Assembly: GCA_018820395.1 (NCBI GenBank)
Contig: JAHJOG010000270.1
Location: 1-57,068, forward strand
Direction of reading: 5' to 3'
Length of the DNA: 57,068 bases
From: Gammaproteobacteria bacterium
Lineage (GTDB): Bacteria; Pseudomonadota; Gammaproteobacteria; Burkholderiales; Burkholderiaceae_C
The position numbers and the translations under genes are program-made. Shown here piece after piece: positions 49,454 through 57,068 of this stretch (the first letter of the stretch is position 1; every line of letters starts with the position of its first letter). The notes beneath the pieces are model-generated. The model saw nothing but the letters and a program-made list of their open reading frames with translations. It did not search any database and was not told the origin of the DNA.

Positions 49454-49915
49454 TCAGGCAAAGCCGTTCTGCCGCCACGCCTCGAAGACGGTGACGGCCA
49501 CCGCGTTGGAGAGATTGAGGCTTCGCTGGCCTTCGCGCATGGGCAAGCGCAGTCGTTGCGAGGCGGCGAATCGATCCCTGATGGTGGGCGGCAGGCCGCT
49601 GGTTTCGGATCCGAAAACAAGCCAGTCGCCGGGCTGGAAGGCCGTCTCGTGGACGCTGCTCGTTCCGCGGGTCGTCAATGCGAACATGCGGTCGGCCGCC
49701 GGCTGCTCGACCTGGAGCAATTGCTCCCAGTTCTCGTGTCGTCGAACCTCGGCGTACTCGTGATAGTCCAGTCCTGCGCGCCGCAGCAGCCGGTCGTCCA
49801 TGGAGAAACCCAAGGGCTCAACCAAGTGGAGCGCGCAGCCCGTGTTCGCCGCCAGCCTGATGACGTTGCCGGTGTTAGGTGGGATCTCGGGATGGACCAG
49901 GACGATTCGAAACAT
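49454..49915 (-). CDS. trmL: tRNA (cytidine/uridine-2'-O)-methyltransferase TrmL
   Basis: SPOUT methyltransferase of 153 residues that 2'-O-methylates the wobble base 34 of tRNA-Leu isoacceptors. It starts FRIVLVHPEIPPNTGNVIRL, and has the knot motifs WLVFGSETSGLP and LRLPMREGQRSLNLSNAVAV. The length is close to E. coli TrmL (157). It is 26 bases downstream of comF, convergent with the LysR gene. Confidence 0.94.
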   Translation of the reverse strand: MFRIVLVHPEIPPNTGNVIRLAANTGCALHLVEPLGFSMDDRLLRRAGLDYHEYAEVRRHENWEQLLQVEQPAADRMFALTTRGTSSVHETAFQPGDWLVFGSETSGLPPTIRDRFAASQRLRLPMREGQRSLNLSNAVAVTVFEAWRQNGFA

Positions 49916-49941
49916 GGTTGGATGGGTCGTTGGCGCAATCG

Positions 49942-50658
49942 TCAGGCCCCGGGCTCGGTCCGGGCAAGCACCACCGCGGTGATGTGCGACGCCCCGCCCG
50001 CGCGGAGCACGGCCGCTGCAGCATGGACGGAAGCCCCGCTGGTCATGACATCGTCGACCAGCACGACACGCCGGCCTTCGATCTTCCACGCACGTGACGC
50101 CTCCAGTGCAAAGGCGCGATGCAGGTTCTGCAGCCGCTCGGCGCGCGTGAGTCCGCTTTGTGCCGGAGTTTCCCGGGCGCGGATCAGCACCCTGGCGTCC
50201 GTCTTGCCGGCGTCGAGCCGGCGCGCGAGTTCGTGGGCCTGGTTGTAGCCGCGTTCCCGCAGGCGGCCCGGCGCCAACGGCATGGGCACCAACAAATCGG
50301 CCTGCTCGATGGCCGGCTCGACCCAAGGGGCACTTCGAAGCAATGTCGCCAGGGGCCCGGCCCAGCCGGGTAGCCCCTGGAACTTGAATTGGGCAATGCA
50401 TTCCGGCCACGGCCAGTCGTAGGCAACGGCCGCGTGGCAGGCATCGACGGGCGGAGAAACGGCGATGCAATCGCGGCACTGGCGTGTGCCCGGCGCCACC
50501 CGAATGGCGCACGTCCAGCATCGCGCAAGGGGCGGCGCGAGGCGACGGATGCAGGCTTCGCACAGGGAGCGCGCAGGCCATGCACAGCAAATGGCGCATT
50601 GGCTCGGTATGCGGCCGAAAAGGGCATTCAGGGGCGGCAGGCGCAGCGGTGCGAGCAT
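49942..50658 (-). CDS. comF: ComF family phosphoribosyltransferase-like protein
   Basis: A 238-residue protein. Four cysteine pairs in the N-terminal part (CAICC, CEAC, CWTC, CRDC) form a zinc ribbon, and the C-terminal PRT domain has VVLVDDVMTSGASVHAAAAVL. Related ComF proteins are needed for DNA uptake during transformation. ATG at 50658 is chosen because the longer frame runs into the divergent bioC-like gene. Confidence 0.9.
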   Translation of the reverse strand: MLAPLRLPPLNALFGRIPSQCAICCAWPARSLCEACIRRLAPPLARCWTCAIRVAPGTRQCRDCIAVSPPVDACHAAVAYDWPWPECIAQFKFQGLPGWAGPLATLLRSAPWVEPAIEQADLLVPMPLAPGRLRERGYNQAHELARRLDAGKTDARVLIRARETPAQSGLTRAERLQNLHRAFALEASRAWKIEGRRVVLVDDVMTSGASVHAAAAVLRAGGASHITAVVLARTEPGA

Positions 50659-50680
50659 CGCTAAATATACTGAGAGCGAC

Positions 50681-51595
50681 ATGCCCACCGAATCCGCATC
50701 CCGGCCACCGAGCATCGACCCGGCCGCGGCTGCGCGCTGGGCCCGGCTGGCGCCCGCCGCAAGTTCACCCTGGCTGCACGAGGAGATCGGGCGCCGAATG
50801 GAAGATCGGCTCCAGTGGATCAAGGCGAAGCCGCGTACCTGGGGCGACTGGTCACCGCTGCGCGGGGGCCTCGAAGCGCATCGGCTGGTCGCCCAACGCT
50901 ACCGCGATGCCGCGTCGTTCGTCATCGAACCGGAGCCGTCGCTGGTGGCGCCGACCCGAAAGGCTCTCGAACGACCTTGGTGGAGCGCGGAGCGCTGGCG
51001 CGGCGCGGCGGCCAGTTTTGCCGCGCCGCCGGAGGACGGCGTCGACCTCCTGTGGGCCAACATGGCGCTTCACATGGCGTCGGATCCGCAGGCGCTCATC
51101 GACGATTGGCATCGGCTGGTGGCGACCAACGGCTTTCTGATGTTCTCCTGTCTCGGGCCCGATACCTTGCAGGAGCTGCGGCTGTTGCACCAACTTCGCG
51201 GGTGGCCGCCACCCAGCCACGAATTCACCGACATGCACGATTGGGGCGACATGCTGGTGCATGCCGGATTTGCCGAACCGGTCATGGACATGGAACGCAT
51301 CGTGCTCACCTGGGCCGATCCGGACGCGGCGCTGGCCGAGCTTCGAAGCCTCGGGCGCAATCTTCACCGCGGGCGTTTCGCCGGCCTGCGCGCCAGGGGC
51401 TGGCGGCAGTCGCTGATCAGCGGCTTGCCGGAGACGGCGCTCGCGGCCGAAGGATCCGGGCGCATCGCGTTCACCTTCGAGGTCATCTACGGCCACGCTT
51501 TCAAGCCTGCAGCGCGCGTCGCGCTTTCGCCGGAGAGTGCAGTTTCGCTGCGCGAGATGCGCTCCATGCTGCGGCAGAAGCGCCCTGACAGCTGA
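50681..51595 (+). CDS. BioC-like methyltransferase-fold protein with a degenerate SAM motif
   Basis: A 304-residue protein of the type annotated as malonyl-ACP O-methyltransferase BioC in Burkholderiales. Later methyltransferase blocks are clear: DLLWANMALHMASDPQALID, RLVATNGFLMFSCLGPDTLQ, and TWADPDAALAELRSLGRNLH. The position where motif I (D/E-x-G-x-G) is expected reads WSPLRGGLEAHRLVAQRY, lacking the usual acidic start. SAM binding is therefore in doubt. BioC methylates malonyl-ACP to disguise it for pimelate synthesis in biotin formation. It is divergent from comF, and no bio genes are beside it. Confidence 0.72.
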   Translation: MPTESASRPPSIDPAAAARWARLAPAASSPWLHEEIGRRMEDRLQWIKAKPRTWGDWSPLRGGLEAHRLVAQRYRDAASFVIEPEPSLVAPTRKALERPWWSAERWRGAAASFAAPPEDGVDLLWANMALHMASDPQALIDDWHRLVATNGFLMFSCLGPDTLQELRLLHQLRGWPPPSHEFTDMHDWGDMLVHAGFAEPVMDMERIVLTWADPDAALAELRSLGRNLHRGRFAGLRARGWRQSLISGLPETALAAEGSGRIAFTFEVIYGHAFKPAARVALSPESAVSLREMRSMLRQKRPDS

Positions 51596-51667
51596 TCATG
51601 GCGAACCGCTACAATCCGTCGCTGCGCGAACTCCCGGGTATGGTCCCGTGATCGAGACGTGTCGGAC

Positions 51668-52189
51668 ATGGGTTTGACAGCGTTCCGGCGCACCGATTTG
51701 CCGAACTCGCCCGTGTCGAATTCCGTGTTCCGTTTTGCCACCGTGTCAGACCAGAACTTCCACTGGTTCCTGAAGCGCAACTGCTCGGTCACGCCGAGCC
51801 AGCTCGGTTGGCTTTATGCGTCGCTTTGCGTCGTTTCACTGGGCATCGGCACTGTGTTCTGGGTCCATGGCGCTCGGCTCGTGTTGCCTTTCGCGTGGCT
51901 CGAGTTGGCGGCAGTGGGGTTGGCTTTCGTCGTCTATGCCCGCCATGCCACGGACGGCGAAAAGATAGTGCTGCAAGGCGGGCGACTCGTGGTCGAACTC
52001 GAAAACGGGGGACACTACGAGCGCGCTGAGTTCTTGCGCCATCAAGTGAGGGTCGAGCCGCGAGACAGCGATCGATCGCTGATCGAGGTGTCGGGCCAGG
52101 GACGTTCGGTGAAGGTGGGTCGCTACGTGCGGCCCGAATTGCGCGCCGCGCTGGCGCGCGAGATTCGTGCGGCACTGAGAGGTGCCTGA
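51668..52189 (+). CDS. DUF2244 family membrane protein
   Basis: A 173-residue protein with two central transmembrane segments (about 47-65 and 73-92), then a soluble C-terminal domain with VVELENGGHYERAEFLRHQV and a basic tail. KRNCSVTPSQLGW is the family's conserved start. DUF2244 genes commonly sit directly upstream of the cox operon, suggesting a role in oxidase biogenesis that is not established. Start at 51668 or the GTG at 51659. Confidence 0.85.
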   Translation: MGLTAFRRTDLPNSPVSNSVFRFATVSDQNFHWFLKRNCSVTPSQLGWLYASLCVVSLGIGTVFWVHGARLVLPFAWLELAAVGLAFVVYARHATDGEKIVLQGGRLVVELENGGHYERAEFLRHQVRVEPRDSDRSLIEVSGQGRSVKVGRYVRPELRAALAREIRAALRGA

Positions 52190-52233
52190 GACTTGACCCG
52201 GTGAGTTAACTGAAAACTGAAAAAGTGAACACG

Positions 52234-53403
52234 ATGAAGAGCAATGGGAACAAGCTGGCAAGTCTGGTGCTGGCGGCGGGGGCGGCGTTCAGCGGCGCGG
52301 CCCATGCAGTCAACGATCTGCCGGGTGGTCCTTCGGTGCGCCAGCTGAATCTGCCGGTCGGAGTCACCAAGATCGCGCAGGAGCAGCATTTGCTGCACAC
52401 GGGCCTGATGATCCTGTGCACCGTGATCTTCATCGCCGTGTTCGCGGTCATGTTCTATTCGATCTGGAAGCACCGCAAGTCGGTCGGCCACAAGGCGGCA
52501 AACTTTCATGAATCGGTGGTGGTCGAGGTCATCTGGACCATCGTTCCCTTTCTCATCGTGATCCTGATGGCATTGCCTGCCACCAAGGTCTTGGTGGCGC
52601 AGAAAGACACCACCAACGCCGATCTCACCATCAAGACCACCGGCTACCAGTGGAAGTGGGGCTACGACTACCTCACCGGCGAGGGCCAGGGCCTTTCGTT
52701 CATCTCGACGCTCGACAGCTCGCAGCGCGCCATGTCCGATGCGGGCGCCAAGGGCGATATTCCGGACGATTACCTGCTCAAGGTCGACAACCCGCTCGTG
52801 GTGCCGGTCAATACCAAGGTCCGCATCATCACCACCGCCAACGACGTGATCCACGCCTTTGCCGTGCCGCAACTCGGCGTCAAGCAGGACGCGATTCCCG
52901 GCTTCGTGCGGGACACGTGGTTCCGCGCCGAGAAGGTCGGCGACTACTACGGGCAGTGTCAGGAACTCTGCGGCAAGGAGCACGCCTACATGCCCATCCA
53001 CGTGAAGGTGGTCTCGGCCGCCGACTACACGAGCTGGGTGGACGTGAAGCGCAAAGAAGCCGCGGCGAAGCTGGACGATCCGAACAAGGTCTGGACGCTG
53101 CCGGACATCCTGGCCCGTGGCGAGAAGGTGTATGCAGCCAACTGCGCCGCCTGCCACCAAGCCAACGGCAAGGGCGCGGGCCCCATCAAAGCGCTCGACG
53201 GATCGCCGGTCGTGCTGGACGCCGATCACACGAAGCAGATCCACGTGCTCCTCAATGGTTTGAACAATGGTGCGATGCCGTCATGGAAGGCATTGAGCGA
53301 TACCGATCTCGCGGCTGTCGCCACCTTCACCAAGAACAACTGGTCGAACAAGACGGGGCAACTGGTCCAGCCCGCCGAAGTCCAGGCGCAGCGCGGCAAG
53401 TAG
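52234..53403 (+). CDS. coxB: Cytochrome c oxidase subunit II with fused cytochrome c domain
   Basis: Electron-entry subunit of 389 residues. A signal peptide (about 1-25) and two transmembrane helices precede the cupredoxin domain, whose binuclear CuA site is formed by HAFAVPQ and [16 protein letters not shown]. The C-terminal domain holds a haem c site CAACH (in [13 protein letters not shown]) and a late Met ligand in GAMPSWKAL. The fused cytochrome c makes this a caa3-like subunit II. An upstream GTG (52225) can also start the frame. It leads the cox operon, 43 bases before coxA. Confidence 0.93.
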   Translation: MKSNGNKLASLVLAAGAAFSGAAHAVNDLPGGPSVRQLNLPVGVTKIAQEQHLLHTGLMILCTVIFIAVFAVMFYSIWKHRKSVGHKAANFHESVVVEVIWTIVPFLIVILMALPATKVLVAQKDTTNADLTIKTTGYQWKWGYDYLTGEGQGLSFISTLDSSQRAMSDAGAKGDIPDDYLLKVDNPLVVPVNTKVRIITTANDVIHAFAVPQLGVKQDAIPGFVRDTWFRAEKVGDYYGQCQELCGKEHAYMPIHVKVVSAADYTSWVDVKRKEAAAKLDDPNKVWTLPDILARGEKVYAANCAACHQANGKGAGPIKALDGSPVVLDADHTKQIHVLLNGLNNGAMPSWKALSDTDLAAVATFTKNNWSNKTGQLVQPAEVQAQRGK

Positions 53404-53446
53404 CCCGCGCGCCAGACGACGAACAAGCTTTGCAAGGAACATCAAG

Positions 53447-55078
53447 ATGAGCGCAGTCCTCGACCCCCACGGTCACGCCCACGACGGTCACGTGCACGAC
53501 GAGCACCACGAAACGCCGCACGGCTGGCGCCGCTGGGTGTTCGCGACCAACCACAAAGACATCGGGACGCTGTACCTCCTGTTCTCTTTCACCATGCTGA
53601 TGGTGGGCGGCGTGTTGGCGCTGGCCATCCGTGCGGAGCTGTTCCAGCCCGGCCTGCAACTCGTGAACCCTGAACTGTTCAACCAGTTCACGACCATGCA
53701 CGGGCTGATCATGGTGTTCGGCGCGATCATGCCGGCCTTCGTCGGCTTTGCGAACTGGATGATTCCGATGCAGATCGGGGCTTCCGACATGGCGTTCGCA
53801 CGCATGAACAACTTCAGCTTCTGGCTGCTGATTCCCGCTGCGCTCATGCTCGTCGGCTCGTTCTTCATGCCGGGCGGCGCACCCGCCGCGGGCTGGACGC
53901 TCTATGCACCGCTCACGCTGCAGATGGGCCCGTCGATGGATGCCGGCATCTTTGCCATGCACATCATGGGCGCGTCGTCGATCATGGGGTCGATCAACAT
54001 CATCGTCACCATCCTCAACATGCGCGCTCCTGGCATGACGCTGATGAAGATGCCGATGTTCAGCTGGACTTGGCTGATCACGGCCTATCTGCTGATCGCC
54101 GTGATGCCGGTGCTGGCGGGAGCCATCACCATGACGCTCACGGACCGTCACTTCGGCACCAGCTTCTTCAACCCCGCCGGCGGCGGGGACCCGGTGATGT
54201 ATCAGCACATCTTCTGGTTCTTCGGCCACCCCGAGGTGTACATCATGATCTTGCCGGCCTTCGGCATCATCAGCCAGGTCGTGCCGGCCTTCGCACGCAA
54301 GAAGCTCTTCGGCTATGCGTCGATGGTGTATGCCACGTCGTCGATCGCCATCCTCTCGTTCATCGTGTGGGCGCACCACATGTTCACCACGGGGATGCCG
54401 CTGACGGGTCAACTCTTCTTCATGTACGCGACCATGCTGATCGCGGTGCCGACGGCGGTGAAGGTGTTCAACTGGATCGCGACGATGTGGCAAGGGTCGA
54501 TGACCTTCGAAACGCCGATGCTGTTCGCAGTGGGCTTCATCTTCGTGTTCACGATGGGCGGCTTCACCGGCCTGATCCTTGCCGTGGCCCCGATCGACAC
54601 GCAGCTGCAGGATACCTACTACGTGGTAGCGCACTTCCATTACGTGCTGGTGGCGGGCTCGCTCTTCGCGATGTTTTCCGGCTTCTACTACTGGGTGCCG
54701 AAGTGGACGGGCGTCATGTACAACGAGACGCGCGGCAAGATCCATTTCTGGTGGTCGCTGATCTCGTTCAACATCACCTTCTTCCCGATGCACTTCCTGG
54801 GTCTTGCCGGAATGCCGCGCCGGTACGCCGACTACCCGATGCAGTTCGCCGATTTCAACGCAGTGGCCAGCGTGGGCGCCTTCGGGTTCGGTCTGGCCCA
54901 GGTGTACTTCTTCCTGTTCGTCGTGTGGCCGACCATGCGTGGTCACGGCGAAAAGGCCCCGCAGAAGCCCTGGGAAGGTGCAGAAGGCCTGGAGTGGGAG
55001 GTGCCTTCACCCGCGCCGTTCCATACCTTCGAGACGCCGCCCAAGCTCGATCCCACTGCCACCAAGGTCATTGGCTGA
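53447..55078 (+). CDS. coxA: Cytochrome c oxidase subunit I
   Basis: Catalytic subunit of 543 residues holding haems a and a3 and CuB. Twelve or more transmembrane helices are visible. The haem a ligands lie in FTTMHGLIM and HFHYVLV, and the CuB/haem a3 ligands in WFFGHPEVY (with the crosslinked Tyr), the HH pair of WAHHMFTTG, and HFHYV. K-channel residues are suggested by [13 protein letters not shown] His-rich N-terminus precedes helix 1. It reduces O2 to water and pumps protons across the inner membrane. Confidence 0.96.
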   Translation: MSAVLDPHGHAHDGHVHDEHHETPHGWRRWVFATNHKDIGTLYLLFSFTMLMVGGVLALAIRAELFQPGLQLVNPELFNQFTTMHGLIMVFGAIMPAFVGFANWMIPMQIGASDMAFARMNNFSFWLLIPAALMLVGSFFMPGGAPAAGWTLYAPLTLQMGPSMDAGIFAMHIMGASSIMGSINIIVTILNMRAPGMTLMKMPMFSWTWLITAYLLIAVMPVLAGAITMTLTDRHFGTSFFNPAGGGDPVMYQHIFWFFGHPEVYIMILPAFGIISQVVPAFARKKLFGYASMVYATSSIAILSFIVWAHHMFTTGMPLTGQLFFMYATMLIAVPTAVKVFNWIATMWQGSMTFETPMLFAVGFIFVFTMGGFTGLILAVAPIDTQLQDTYYVVAHFHYVLVAGSLFAMFSGFYYWVPKWTGVMYNETRGKIHFWWSLISFNITFFPMHFLGLAGMPRRYADYPMQFADFNAVASVGAFGFGLAQVYFFLFVVWPTMRGHGEKAPQKPWEGAEGLEWEVPSPAPFHTFETPPKLDPTATKVIG

Positions 55079-55089
55079 GGCTTGCTGTC

Positions 55090-55200
55090 GTGACGCCTGA
55101 ACAACGAAGAAACAACCGGCGCATGGGCCTGACCTTGGCCTCGATCGCGCTGATCTTCTTTATCGGCTTCATCGTCCGCATGGTGTGGTTCGGTCGCTGA
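55090..55200 (+). CDS. Cytochrome oxidase small assembly protein (36 residues)
   Basis: A single-helix protein from GTG 55090 (MTPEQRRNNRRMGLTLASIA, then IFFIGFIVRMVWFGR). A basic N-terminus precedes one transmembrane segment. A similar small protein lies between coxA and ctaG in many Burkholderiales. It is too short for routine ORF calling. Confidence 0.75.
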   Translation: MTPEQRRNNRRMGLTLASIALIFFIGFIVRMVWFGR

Positions 55201-55219
55201 TCGGACACAAGGCAAACAC

Positions 55220-55852
55220 ATGGGCAAGGGTCAACGACTGCGACGCGCGAATTTCAGGATGATGGGCAAGCTGGCCGTCGTCGCGGTCGGCATGTCCGCC
55301 TTCGGCTATGCGCTGGTGCCTCTCTATCGCGCGATCTGCGAGGTGACCGGTGTCAACATCCTGGCCCTGTCCGAATTGCAGGTGCCCGGCGGCGCGAGCG
55401 GCGGCAAGGACGTGCGCCTGCCGGCCAACACGCAGGTCGACCTGAGCCGCACCATCACCGTCGAGTTCGATGCGAACGTGAGAGGGCTGTGGGACTTCAA
55501 GCCTGCGCAGGGTTCGATGCAGGTGCATCCCGGCCAACTGAACACGGTGATGTACGAATTCCAGAACGTGCAGAACCGACGCATGTCCGCACAAGCCATT
55601 CCGAGCTATGCGCCGCAGCAGGCAGCGCCGTATTTCAACAAGCTCGAATGCTTCTGCTTCAACCAGTACACACTGGATCCGGGCGAAAAGAAGCAGTGGC
55701 CGGTGGCTTTCGTGATCGACCCCAAGATCTCTAAAGACGTCAAGACGATCACGCTGTCGTACACCTTCTTCGAGGTCGGCGGCAAGATGCCTGCGGCACC
55801 GGTGGCCGCCAACGACGAGAAATCGCCGGCCCCCGGGCGGGAGCGGTCATGA
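55220..55852 (+). CDS. ctaG: Cytochrome c oxidase assembly protein CtaG/Cox11
   Basis: Copper chaperone of 210 residues that delivers CuB to subunit I. One N-terminal transmembrane anchor (about 16-36) includes YALVPLYRAICEVTG, with a conserved Cys. The periplasmic domain has NKLECFCFNQYTLDPGE, the CxCF copper motif, and DPKISKDVKTITLSYTFF. The final four bases overlap the DUF2970 start. Confidence 0.94.
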   Translation: MGKGQRLRRANFRMMGKLAVVAVGMSAFGYALVPLYRAICEVTGVNILALSELQVPGGASGGKDVRLPANTQVDLSRTITVEFDANVRGLWDFKPAQGSMQVHPGQLNTVMYEFQNVQNRRMSAQAIPSYAPQQAAPYFNKLECFCFNQYTLDPGEKKQWPVAFVIDPKISKDVKTITLSYTFFEVGGKMPAAPVAANDEKSPAPGRERS

Positions 55853-56058
55853 GCCTGCCCGAAGCGCCCCGCAGGGGCTCCATATGGCGCACCTTCAGAG
55901 CCGTGGCCTGGGGATTTTTCGGCGTGCGGAAAAACAGCGCCTATGAGGAAGACATCGCGAGGCTCACGCCGTTGCATGTCGTCGCAGCCGGGCTGATTGC
56001 CGCCATCCTCTTCGTGGTGGCCTTGATCGTCATCGTGAAGTATGTCGTTGCAGCGTGA
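55849..56058 (+). CDS. DUF2970 family small membrane protein
   Basis: A 69-residue protein with WRTFRAVAWGFFGVRKNSAY, the DUF2970 block, and a C-terminal transmembrane helix (VVAAGLIAAILFVVALIVIV). The family is mostly found inside cox operons, consistent with a minor oxidase assembly role that is not proven. ATG overlaps the ctaG stop. Confidence 0.85.
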   Translation: MSLPEAPRRGSIWRTFRAVAWGFFGVRKNSAYEEDIARLTPLHVVAAGLIAAILFVVALIVIVKYVVAA

Positions 56059-56119
56059 ATGCAGTCCAGAGCGAACCGCCACCAAGATTCGAACCGAGAG
56101 AGAGAAAGCTGAGACCCCT

Positions 56120-57001
56120 ATGAGTTCAACCACCCACGGCAGGACGCCCTACTATTTCGTGCCGGGGCCATCGGCCTATCCGGTCATGGCCGCCATCGGC
56201 CTGTTGTTCGTGGTCTTCGGGGCTGCACAGTGGATCAACGGCCACCAGTGGGGTGCGTGGTCTCTGCTCGTCGGCATGTGCTGGTGGCTCAGCACGCTCT
56301 TCGTCTGGTTCCGCCAGTCGGTGCGCGAAAGCGAGAGCGGCCAGTACGGGCACAAGATCGACCTGTCGTTCCGCTGGAGCATGAGTTGGTTCATCTTTTC
56401 CGAAGTCATGTTCTTCGGTGCCTTCTTCACGGCGCTGTGGTGGACCCGGACCCATGCGTTGCCAGCGCTCGGAAGCCTCGACAACGCCTTGCTGTGGCCT
56501 GACTTCAAGGCGGTGTGGCCCAGCGTCGCGGCGGGAGCCACGGGCTCGCCTGCGGGCATCGTCGAGCCGTTCCAGACGGTCGGGCCTTTCTGGCTGCCGA
56601 CCATCAATACGGCGCTGCTGCTCAGTTCGGGCGTGACCCTCACCATCGCGCACCATGCGTTGCGGGCCAATCATCGTGCGCAGGCCGTGCGCTTCATGTA
56701 CCTGACCGTGCTGCTCGGGGTGACCTTCCTGGCCGTCCAGGGCTATGAGTACCACCACCTCTACACCGAGTTGAACCTCAAGCTCAGCTCGGGCGCCTAC
56801 GGGTCGACCTTCTTCATGCTGACCGGCTTCCACGGCTTGCACGTGTTCATCGGCATGTTGATGCTACTGTTCATCACGCTTCGGCTGCGCAGTGGGCACT
56901 TCACGCCCGACCGGCATTTCGGCTTCGAAGGAGCGGCCTGGTACTGGCACTTCGTCGACGTGGTGTGGCTCGGCTTGTACTTCCTGGTCTACTGGCTTTG
57001 A
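56120..57001 (+). CDS. coxC: Cytochrome c oxidase subunit III
   Basis: A 293-residue membrane subunit with seven hydrophobic helices. GRTPYYFVPGPSAYPVMAAI starts it; SWFIFSEVMFFGAFFTALWW carries the conserved Glu of subunit III, and TGFHGLHVFIGMLMLL and WYWHFVDVVWLGLYFLVYW are standard. It closes the operon visible here, followed by a strong terminator. ATG at 56120 is preferred to an in-frame start at 56042. Confidence 0.95.
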   Translation: MSSTTHGRTPYYFVPGPSAYPVMAAIGLLFVVFGAAQWINGHQWGAWSLLVGMCWWLSTLFVWFRQSVRESESGQYGHKIDLSFRWSMSWFIFSEVMFFGAFFTALWWTRTHALPALGSLDNALLWPDFKAVWPSVAAGATGSPAGIVEPFQTVGPFWLPTINTALLLSSGVTLTIAHHALRANHRAQAVRFMYLTVLLGVTFLAVQGYEYHHLYTELNLKLSSGAYGSTFFMLTGFHGLHVFIGMLMLLFITLRLRSGHFTPDRHFGFEGAAWYWHFVDVVWLGLYFLVYWL

Positions 57002-57020
57002 ACGTACAGCGCGGCACCCG

Positions 57021-57046
57021 AAAAAAGCGCCGCGAGGCGCTTTTTT
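57021..57046 (+). terminator. Rho-independent terminator after the cox operon
   Basis: A6 is followed by stem GCGCC (57027-57031), loop GCGA, GGCGC, then T6; adjacent A and T runs lengthen the stem to 11 bp. It is about 20 bases after coxC. Confidence 0.88.
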
Positions 57047-57068
57047 CATGGCGGCTGTGGAACGAGCA

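Noticed and set aside
51585..51615. Promoter CTGACA / TACAAT before the DUF2244 gene
   Set aside because: The spacer is 19 bases, and CTGACA lies inside the BioC-like gene's end; support is too weak for a feature.

Overview
The window is GC-rich chromosomal DNA of a betaproteobacterium, most likely a Comamonadaceae member close to Variovorax. This is inferred from gene content and order, for example yqgE-ruvX-pyrR-pyrB-pyrC'-plsC, coxB-coxA-small ORF-ctaG-DUF2970-coxC, and trmL-comF-bioC. No species-level marker such as rRNA is present. Genes are densely packed with many ATGA, TGATG or GTGA overlaps, and no gene-free stretch exceeds about 300 bases. I see no insertion sequence, prophage or CRISPR array. 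The one compositional outlier is a kelch-repeat lipoprotein gene beside tRNA-Arg.

Layout. 1-7.5 kb: the 3' end of a ChpA/CheA-type hybrid kinase, a photolyase, and the tightly overlapped yqgE-ruvX-pyrR-pyrB-pyrC'-acyltransferase cluster. The dihydroorotase there has lost its metal ligands. 7.5-10 kb: a candidate antisense-strand small RNA with a CCUCCUCCC motif, then a bacteriophytochrome kinase. 10-18 kb: the kelch lipoprotein, tRNA-Arg(CCU), and tamB-tamA for outer-membrane transport. 18-23 kb: a 2-oxoglutarate oxygenase, a moxR/membrane protein/GNAT/VWA operon, and cytochrome c4. 23-27 kb: pcaHG with divergent pcaQ, DUF1841, and a lone intradiol dioxygenase. 27-31.4 kb: a reverse-strand operon of a 43-codon micro-ORF, methyltransferase, ATP-grasp ligase, OlsB-like N-acyltransferase and LplT-like transporter. 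This is the best candidate in the window for an undescribed biosynthetic system, probably for an N-acylated amino-acid lipid. 31.5-35 kb: a PcaR-like IclR regulator divergent from pcaIJF across an operator region with five contiguous 11-bp repeats. 35-37.6 kb: an ornithine cyclodeaminase-like protein, a TSUP permease and two small hypotheticals. 37.6-44.3 kb: a MarR, acyl-CoA dehydrogenase, SDR, feruloyl-CoA synthase and crotonase operon divergent from an amidohydrolase. 44.3-48.4 kb: a Kef potassium efflux pair, an orphan ParA, a MaoC hydratase and a small secreted protein. 48.5-51.6 kb: a LysR regulator, trmL, comF and a BioC-like protein. 51.7-57 kb: the aa3-type cytochrome oxidase operon.

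How it fits together. The 37.6-44.3 kb operon matches the CoA-dependent, beta-oxidative deacetylation of hydroxycinnamates (ferulate, p-coumarate). That route yields 4-hydroxy-substituted benzoates, which normally enter the protocatechuate branch. pcaHG opens the protocatechuate ring, and pcaIJF converts 3-oxoadipate to succinyl-CoA and acetyl-CoA. pcaB, pcaC, pcaD, pobA and vanAB are not in the window. The set points to a soil or plant-associated lifestyle feeding on lignin-derived aromatics, with aerobic respiration through the cox operon.
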